Shown here: positions 17,039 through 20,994 of the stretch, in pieces
Position numbering within the stretch: the stretch's first letter is position 1
Layout: every line of letters starts with the position of its first letter
Source of the DNA: a virus
DNA: 20,994 nucleotides
Strand: one strand, 5' to 3'
Virus record (IMG/VR): IMGVR_UViG_3300043172_000480
Location: 1-20,994 of that record
Translations under genes and position numbers: made by a program
The notes under the pieces: generated by a model
What the model saw: the letters and a program-made list of their open reading frames with translations, nothing else
Database searches by the model: none
Told to the model about the DNA's origin: nothing

Positions 17039-17056
17039 CACGGGCTTACACCCGTG
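17039..17056 (-). terminator. Short GC-rich hairpin after the large terminase gene
   Basis: CACGGG and CCCGTG form a 6-bp stem with a 6-base loop three bases beyond the TerL stop. The TTACACGGGC motif is also partly repeated alongside (GGCTTACAC occurs twice). The following minus-strand sequence (TAAGCCATC) has no U run, so intrinsic termination is doubtful; attenuation or RNA processing between packaging and head genes is possible. Confidence 0.35.
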
Positions 17057-17059
17057 CAA

Positions 17060-18556
17060 TTACCATGATGTAGTTGCCATTACTGGTAAATCACTTACAT
17101 CATCCTCATCATCCCTGTTTTCTAGCTTCTCTTTCTCCTCCATTGGAGTGATTGCAAGGGGTAGACCTGATCTGATTAGATATCTTAGAGCATCGAGCAA
17201 GTGGTCATTTGACTTGACAATTTTGCCATTTTTGTCTCTTCTGTAAAGTCTATACTCATCTTTGAGGCCACCACATGTACTGAATATCTTGAGTTTCCCA
17301 TGTTTGAGCATTTGATAGATCTCAGATATCCCGTGCTCAACTGCATTATCTGCAGGTGTGAGCTCACAACCAGCCTCCTCGTATTGATCCAGGATGGTTT
17401 TACCCCTATCTTGAGATCTGCCTTGTGATGCTGGGTCAACTACTCCAGGAGTAACTCCGCGGCTTTTAATGGTAATTGCATGCTCTGCAGGTGTTTTCTC
17501 ACCCTCTTTGGTTTCACCATAAACATAAACAATATCATTGTCTCTATCCCAGGCAGCCCATACCATTGCTGTATTGTTCCAACCAACATCGAGGCCATAC
17601 ACACGGGGCCAGTGTTTTGGTATTGCGATCGGATCAATAAATACTTTATCAACCGATGTTTTATAGATACTCCCTGAGCCCAGCTGGGGTATACCTTTGG
17701 ATCTGGCATCCCTTTGATACTCTGGGATCAGATCCAGCATCTCAACCTTTACATCTTCTGATAAATGTGGCGCATCATCCCATGTGGCAACCGTTACACC
17801 CACCTTACCTTTTTCTTTTTCCAGAATATTCAGAAGCATAGGGGTCATACCCTGCAGAGGTGTCATTGTGAGGTATACACATCCTCCGGTTGTCATTGTT
17901 CTAAGTACACATGACACATAGATATCCTGAGGACACTCCTCATCCAGGTGAATCAAATCAACTGATTCAGCCTCAAAAGCCAGTAAACCCTCTTTGTAGG
18001 ATTTAAATTTGATTTCACTGGTGCCATCATTTTCACCATCTGTGTAATGTTTGATTTTTACAGTGTCCAGGGCTTTTGATACCCCTGCCTTTTTGGTACC
18101 TGCTGCACCATTTGGCTGCTTTATGATGTAATCTTTTGGGATCATTCCGGTACCGAAATCATCCATTTTTCCAATAAGCTCCTCCTGGAGTGATGTCCTG
18201 GTTTTATCTCCAGTAATACCACAAATCCAAGCCTCAATTGGTCTATCGAAGCGCTTACCCTGCCAGTCACAATCTAATTTGTCATAATCACCAGTGAGGT
18301 GCAGAGTGCTCTCATAGTTCCCAGATAGGCTTTTGCCAACTCGGTTGGCAGCAATAAAGGCCCTGACTCTTTTGAGTCGGCCCTGTGCAAAAAACCTCAT
18401 ATGTTTTGCATATTCGTGCCGGTTTAACTCTCCCTCATTTTTGAAAAACCTTTCAATTTTCGTGTATTTTATTCGCTTGAGTTCTTTTTCAATAGCTGCC
18501 TGGGATGGTAGCTGGCCGGCTGGCATTGAGTTTATGACATCTCTGATGGTTCCCAT
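17060..18556 (-). CDS. terL: Terminase large subunit (ATPase-nuclease packaging motor)
   Basis: This 498-residue protein (P22 gp2 is 499) pumps DNA into the prohead and cuts it. Residues 69-79 (AANRVGKSLSG) are the P-loop, a variant in which the first Gly of the classical Walker A is Ala. Residues 199-207 (VDLIHLDEE) are Walker B with the catalytic Glu. The YLTMTP segment at 229-234 fits the coupling motif. The C-terminal RNase H-like nuclease shows Asp323 (YGLDVGW), Asp374 (GVVDP) and the SNDHLLDALRY box at 449-459, giving the expected acidic metal-binding set. The gene starts 4 bases after TerS stops. Both enzymatic domains look intact. The P22-type gene order suggests headful packaging, which is an inference. 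Confidence 0.93.
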   Translation of the reverse strand: MGTIRDVINSMPAGQLPSQAAIEKELKRIKYTKIERFFKNEGELNRHEYAKHMRFFAQGRLKRVRAFIAANRVGKSLSGNYESTLHLTGDYDKLDCDWQGKRFDRPIEAWICGITGDKTRTSLQEELIGKMDDFGTGMIPKDYIIKQPNGAAGTKKAGVSKALDTVKIKHYTDGENDGTSEIKFKSYKEGLLAFEAESVDLIHLDEECPQDIYVSCVLRTMTTGGCVYLTMTPLQGMTPMLLNILEKEKGKVGVTVATWDDAPHLSEDVKVEMLDLIPEYQRDARSKGIPQLGSGSIYKTSVDKVFIDPIAIPKHWPRVYGLDVGWNNTAMVWAAWDRDNDIVYVYGETKEGEKTPAEHAITIKSRGVTPGVVDPASQGRSQDRGKTILDQYEEAGCELTPADNAVEHGISEIYQMLKHGKLKIFSTCGGLKDEYRLYRRDKNGKIVKSNDHLLDALRYLIRSGLPLAITPMEEKEKLENRDDEDDVSDLPVMATTSW

Positions 18557-18560
18557 TACA

Positions 18561-19196
18561 CTATTCCGCTTTTTCGTCCGGTTTTGGTACTGATTTGTAC
18601 GCTTTTAAAAGTAGTTGTAGTGTACCCTCTGGAAGTGCCTGGGCTAGTGCATCATCTACTCTTAACTTGTGATCATGTTCATGTTCATGTTTTGTCTCAG
18701 TCTCAATGGCTCCACCATCTGAGCCAGTTATCTCATGCCTGGTATTGAGCATTGCTCTCTCATCATCATCGGCCAGTAACCTGAAAGCTGCCAGGCGTTC
18801 ACCTGCATTGTTACTGTTTTCCATACCATGTTGTAATTTGATTTTCCTGGCTACTCTGATCTGCCTGAGCAGTGAGTATATGTCTGGATCTTTCTGGAGT
18901 TTATACCCATAGAGCAGCTGCCTACTTACACCCAGGGCATCAGCAACCTGACTGATGTTGTAATACTTTCCACCAATGAGCTCATCGGTTTTTACTTTCT
19001 TTTGGGGGTAATTGCCGGCATCATCAGGCGCGGCATCTGTGTCATCAACCAATCTATCAACAAATACCCTGCTCTTTTTGAGGAGTCTCATGATCTTTGT
19101 TTTGTACTTTTTTGCTGCTTTAAGTCTTATCTGATCGGCTGGGTGTTCTGGATTGAAGCACTCAAACGGTACCTCAAATACATCTTTTTCGTCCAC
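18561..19196 (-). CDS. terS: Terminase small subunit
   Basis: This 211-residue protein lies directly before TerL. It would recognise the packaging start site and regulate the motor. The start is GTG at 19196, preceded by AGAGAG about 5 bases upstream; no in-frame ATG gives the full N-terminus. Residues about 80-100 (NISQVADALGVSRQLLYGY) form a helix-turn-helix of the kind used by many small terminases. Residues about 151-165 contain HEITGSDGGAIE, a phrase common in small terminases just after the oligomerisation region. A His/Glu-rich run (KHEHEHDHK, 169-177) follows. The C-terminal helix may contact TerL. It is not obviously similar to the P22 gp3 sequence, so a different small-terminase family is likely. 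Confidence 0.85.
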   Translation of the reverse strand: MDEKDVFEVPFECFNPEHPADQIRLKAAKKYKTKIMRLLKKSRVFVDRLVDDTDAAPDDAGNYPQKKVKTDELIGGKYYNISQVADALGVSRQLLYGYKLQKDPDIYSLLRQIRVARKIKLQHGMENSNNAGERLAAFRLLADDDERAMLNTRHEITGSDGGAIETETKHEHEHDHKLRVDDALAQALPEGTLQLLLKAYKSVPKPDEKAE

Positions 19197-19258
19197 TTTG
19201 TCTCTCTTCTCGCATACTCAGTGTTGGATTAATTGGCTGAGTTTGTCGGTTATGCAAA

Positions 19259-19286
19259 GACCTGCAGTACATAAATACTGCAGGTC
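19259..19286 (-). terminator. Perfect 11-bp hairpin upstream of TerS
   Basis: GACCTGCAGTA and TACTGCAGGTC are exact inverted copies around a 6-base loop. In the minus-strand transcript the stem is followed by TTTGC, a weak U run, so termination could be partial. The structure lies 63 bases before the TerS start and overlaps the possible -10 region described separately, so an operator, an attenuator or a packaging-site element are alternatives. Confidence 0.45.
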
Positions 19287-19303
19287 ATCGCTCTGTATGT
19301 CAA
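19275..19303 (-). promoter_or_regulatory. Possible sigma70-type promoter for the terminase operon
   Basis: On the minus strand a consensus TTGACA (19303-19298) is followed after 17 bases by CAGTAT (19280-19275), a poor -10. The spacing and the perfect -35 are suggestive, but the -10 matches only three positions and lies inside the hairpin. It may need an activator or may not be used. Confidence 0.3.
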
Positions 19304-19451
19304 GCCCATCGGGGCCTTATTTTTTTCGTTTTACTTTTGCGTTTTTCACCGGCTCTGAGACCAGTGTTTATATGGGTTTGTGCTTTTGTTTTACCAGTCT
19401 AATTACTTTTTCAATACCGGACCGAATTTCAGCCCTTATTCTATAAGGATT

Positions 19452-19916
19452 TTATTTTTTCTGGCAGCAGCTGTGTGGATCCAATTCACCGGCACAAACC
19501 GGTTTGAATCCAGGAAGCCAACCATGGTTATTTTTCATGTATTCGTCCAGGCGCTCGATCTTTCTTACCAGTACTTTACCCACATCTTTGATGTTCTGAT
19601 TTGTCACATCAGGAGGTGAATATCTTGCTATTACTTTTACAATCGCCTCAACATGTAACATTGTATCAACATTATCATAGCCTTTGATTATATATCTTTT
19701 GACGTCATCCACAAAGCCCAGCTGGATGTATAAAACAGCAACATCAGCAACCTCCTCAATCTGGTTGTTTGGATCCTTGTTAGAGATTGCGGTGAGCAGC
19801 TCACCCTCCTCCTCTATGAGCTTTTTACGCTGATGGTCGAACCCATAGAACTGTACTGCTTTTTTACAGATCTGTTTTATACGGGCATCGGCCTCAATCA
19901 TTTTGAATGCATTCAT
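19452..19916 (-). CDS. MazG-like nucleotide pyrophosphohydrolase
   Basis: This 154-residue all-helical protein carries the MazG-family metal-binding pattern: E35-E36-x-x-E39 (LIEEEGELL), then E55-x-x-D58 (IEEVADVAVLY). Family members hydrolyse (d)NTPs to monophosphates with Mg2+. Phage versions are thought to clean or adjust nucleotide pools, or lower alarmone levels, during infection. The substrate cannot be read here. The C-terminal 50 residues are a basic helix plus a tail with Cys146, Cys151 and Cys152, outside the usual core. The ATG abuts the TAA of the upstream gene and no strong ribosome site of its own is visible, so translation is probably coupled. It is isolated from TerS by a 255-bp gap. 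Confidence 0.8.
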   Translation of the reverse strand: MNAFKMIEADARIKQICKKAVQFYGFDHQRKKLIEEEGELLTAISNKDPNNQIEEVADVAVLYIQLGFVDDVKRYIIKGYDNVDTMLHVEAIVKVIARYSPPDVTNQNIKDVGKVLVRKIERLDEYMKNNHGWLPGFKPVCAGELDPHSCCQKK

Positions 19917-20237
19917 TTATTTAAGATCCGCGTCAATCTGATTAGGATGATGAGATACAACACCCTCTTTACTTGATCCATCGCCTGCAGTGTCTTTATA
20001 CACTTTGGTTGATGCAAGCTTGATCTCATCAGGTATTTTAATCTTTACCTTTGGAGTCACATCTGTGACCTCTCTGGCCGAATCTGGGTTATACTCCAGG
20101 GTGATGATCATATATCGCTTTCTACCAATTGGGTAGTTATCATCATCAATGTTGGCCATGATCTGCTTTTGAGCAACATCAAACTGATGGTTAAGATCTG
20201 GCGATAGGTTTGCAAGTGTGATTTTTTCTACTGACAT
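19917..20237 (-). CDS. Small phage protein, 'replication terminator'-like family
   Basis: This 106-residue protein opens with ITLANLSPDLNHQFDVAQKQ, followed by a short helix with NIDDDNYPIGRKR, then paired beta strands (YMIITLEYNPDSAREVTDV and PKVKIKIPDE). This order of landmarks ('INLANL', an ANIxDPN-like turn, 'ITLxxxPDxxR' and a second strand) is what I recall from a widespread phage family often labelled 'replication terminator protein', whose real function is not established. The C-terminal 25 residues are polar and probably disordered. AGGAG lies 8 bases before the ATG. It is the first gene after the terminator at 20277-20304 and is coupled to the MazG-like gene. The family link is from memory of pattern, so treat it as tentative. 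Confidence 0.6.
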   Translation of the reverse strand: MSVEKITLANLSPDLNHQFDVAQKQIMANIDDDNYPIGRKRYMIITLEYNPDSAREVTDVTPKVKIKIPDEIKLASTKVYKDTAGDGSSKEGVVSHHPNQIDADLK

Positions 20238-20276
20238 TATTGTACTCCTGTGTCTTTATCTGGTAAAAACATAAAC

Positions 20277-20304
20277 AAAAAAGCCACTCTTTTGAAAGAG
20301 TGGC
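20277..20304 (-). terminator. Rho-independent terminator
   Basis: In the minus-strand transcript GCCACTCTTT and AAAGAGTGGC form a perfect stem (9-10 bp with a tight loop) followed immediately by TTTTTTG. It lies 46 bases after the stop of the Cys-rich gene and 39 bases before the next start. It would end transcription of the upstream small-gene cluster and separate it from the following genes. Confidence 0.88.
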
Positions 20305-20350
20305 CTTACATTAATTGTATGTACGGTAAAAGTATTGTAGTTTATTTTAG

Positions 20351-20593
20351 TTATTTCATACGCTCTCTCCCTGTTTCGTTTCCTTCATCGTCAATTTTTC
20401 GATCTTTAACAATATACATATTTTCATCATGATTGTAGCTAATTGGTGAATCAGGGCAAATGCATAGTTCAATATTTAACCCACACTCATCATGAGTCAT
20501 CTCACTAAAGCAGAGGCACTCACCCAGTTCAGTGCACTCCTCTGGATGCCTGCATATCTCTGGATCCACGAACTCCCCACTATTCTGATACAC
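20351..20593 (-). CDS. Small cysteine-rich protein of unknown function
   Basis: The GTG at 20593 has AGGAGG 5 bases upstream and gives 80 residues. Another GTG six bases earlier overlaps the ribosome site and is less likely. The N-terminal half has seven Cys within about 35 residues (pattern C-x5-C-x5-C-x-C-x8-C-x6-C-x-C) plus His, which suggests a bound metal ion such as zinc. The second half is polar and charged and ends in a basic tail. There is no signal peptide, so disulfide-based export is unlikely. I do not recognise a family. It overlaps the upstream gene by 14 bases and is followed by a strong terminator. Confidence 0.7.
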   Translation of the reverse strand: MYQNSGEFVDPEICRHPEECTELGECLCFSEMTHDECGLNIELCICPDSPISYNHDENMYIVKDRKIDDEGNETGRERMK

Positions 20594-20804
20594 TGACACC
20601 TCCTGGCCCGTATCTCATTGGCTCCTCATCCGTTAACTCGATCTCAAAATGAGTGGTGCATGTAGTGCCTCTGACACATGTATATATTGCCAAATTATTT
20701 GGCATAAATTTAACGCTTATCACCATCATCCTGGAGTACTCTGGCTCACCGGTTAGAAGAAATACAATATTTCCTATGTCATATGTGCTCTCAAATATCG
20801 CCAT
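20580..20804 (-). CDS. Small beta-rich hypothetical protein
   Basis: This 74-residue protein has the layout YDIGNIVFLLTGEPEYSRMMV, then a second strand pair ending in THFEIELTDEE. That is the arrangement of a small SH3-like barrel found in many uncharacterised phage and plasmid proteins, in which 'IGDxVYLxTDPE' is followed by a strand with 'xxHxxxELxE'. No enzyme motif is visible. The ATG lies 7 bases after the upstream stop with only a weak AGGTAG ahead of it, so coupling is likely. Its 3' end overlaps the Cys-rich gene. Confidence 0.68.
   Translation of the reverse strand: MAIFESTYDIGNIVFLLTGEPEYSRMMVISVKFMPNNLAIYTCVRGTTCTTHFEIELTDEEPMRYGPGGVSVSE
20599..20604 (-). promoter_or_regulatory. 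Ribosome binding site fixing the GTG start of the Cys-rich gene
   Basis: A perfect AGGAGG lies 5 bases before the GTG at 20593. The earlier GTG at 20599 overlaps this site and so cannot use it. Confidence 0.7.
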
Positions 20805-20811
20805 TACATTA

Positions 20812-20994
20812 CTACCTATCTGCCTTTTTGATATACTTTGATTTGTGATAGTTCACTTTCCAAATTATCCACTTGCCCTGTTTTATAGGGAACACTTTTT
20901 TACTTACATGCCTAAACTCATTATAGTTTAGATTGCAAAATCCTAGTGCACCGGTGTAAGCTGTAAATGTGTTGAACCTTTTTGATGATGTTAT
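20812..20994 (-). CDS. C-terminal fragment of an unrecognised gene (runs in from the right edge)
   Basis: The minus strand is open from the window edge to TAG at 20812-20814, giving 60 residues without a visible start. The sequence is basic and aromatic (FRHVSKKVFPIK, then GKWIIWKVNYHKSKYIKK), with no hydrophobic membrane segment. Its position 7 bases before the next ATG and the absence of stops support a real coding end. The full gene lies outside the window, so no function can be given. Confidence 0.55.
   Translation of the reverse strand: MTSSKRFNTFTAYTGALGFCNLNYNEFRHVSKKVFPIKQGKWIIWKVNYHKSKYIKKADR

Larger units (their letters stand above)
19197..19451. other. Structured intergenic region before the terminase genes
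   Basis: This 255-bp gap between the MazG-like and TerS genes has no complete gene that I can support. On the minus strand it holds, in order, a stretch that continues in frame after the MazG stop for 27 codons, a short open frame without a start codon, an imperfect GC-rich stem next to a T run on the plus strand (19302-19326), a possible promoter and a perfect hairpin. It is the longest non-coding stretch in the window and a candidate control site for the late genes. Confidence 0.6.

Noticed and set aside
19302-19326. Plus-strand terminator-like stem with a T run
   Set aside because: The stem needs a bulge and no plus-strand gene exists to be terminated. I kept it only as part of the intergenic description.

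Overview
The window looks like the late (virion assembly) region of a short-tailed, P22-like bacteriophage or prophage. The GC content is moderate to low, about 40% by eye. Every gene I can support lies on the minus strand, so transcription runs from high to low coordinates. I cannot tell from this window whether it is a free phage or a prophage, and I cannot name the host. A Gram-negative host is an inference from the P22-type morphogenesis set and the tailspike.

Layout in order of transcription. Positions 20994-20351 hold the end of an unrecognised gene and two small accessory genes, closed by a clear rho-independent terminator (20277-20304). Positions 20237-19452 hold two tightly coupled genes: a small protein resembling a phage family often labelled 'replication terminator', and a MazG-like nucleotide pyrophosphohydrolase. 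A 255-bp intergenic stretch (19197-19451) carries a perfect 11-bp-stem hairpin and a possible promoter. The packaging and head module follows: small terminase, large terminase, portal, scaffold and P22-type coat. After the coat comes a hairpin and then an unusual protein built from basic and acidic tandem repeats. Next come the head-completion protein (gp4-like), the gp10-like tail accessory protein and a 141-residue protein of unknown function sitting where P22 has its tail needle. Three ejection (internal virion) proteins follow in the P22 order gp7, gp20, gp16. The host-recognition end holds a 910-residue tailspike with a conserved head-binding type N-terminus, a 110-residue unknown protein, and a large tail gene that runs off the left edge and carries an SGNH/GDSL-hydrolase signature.

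The genes work together as a headful-packaging, podovirus-type particle assembly line. TerS/TerL fill a coat shell built on the scaffold through the portal. The gp4- and gp10-like proteins close the vertex. The three ejection proteins are packed inside and released into the host envelope. The tailspike and the putative SGNH esterase bind and probably modify surface polysaccharide. Most genes overlap, abut, or are separated by fewer than 40 bases, so translational coupling is likely throughout. No stretch longer than 300 bases lacks a gene. I did not find tRNA genes, insertion sequences, CRISPR arrays, an integrase, lysis genes or an attachment site.

The least conventional parts are the truncated SGNH tail gene, the repeat protein between coat and gp4, the absence of a recognisable tail needle, and the structured intergenic regions before the terminase and portal genes. 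I did not find an entirely new system that I can defend from sequence alone.
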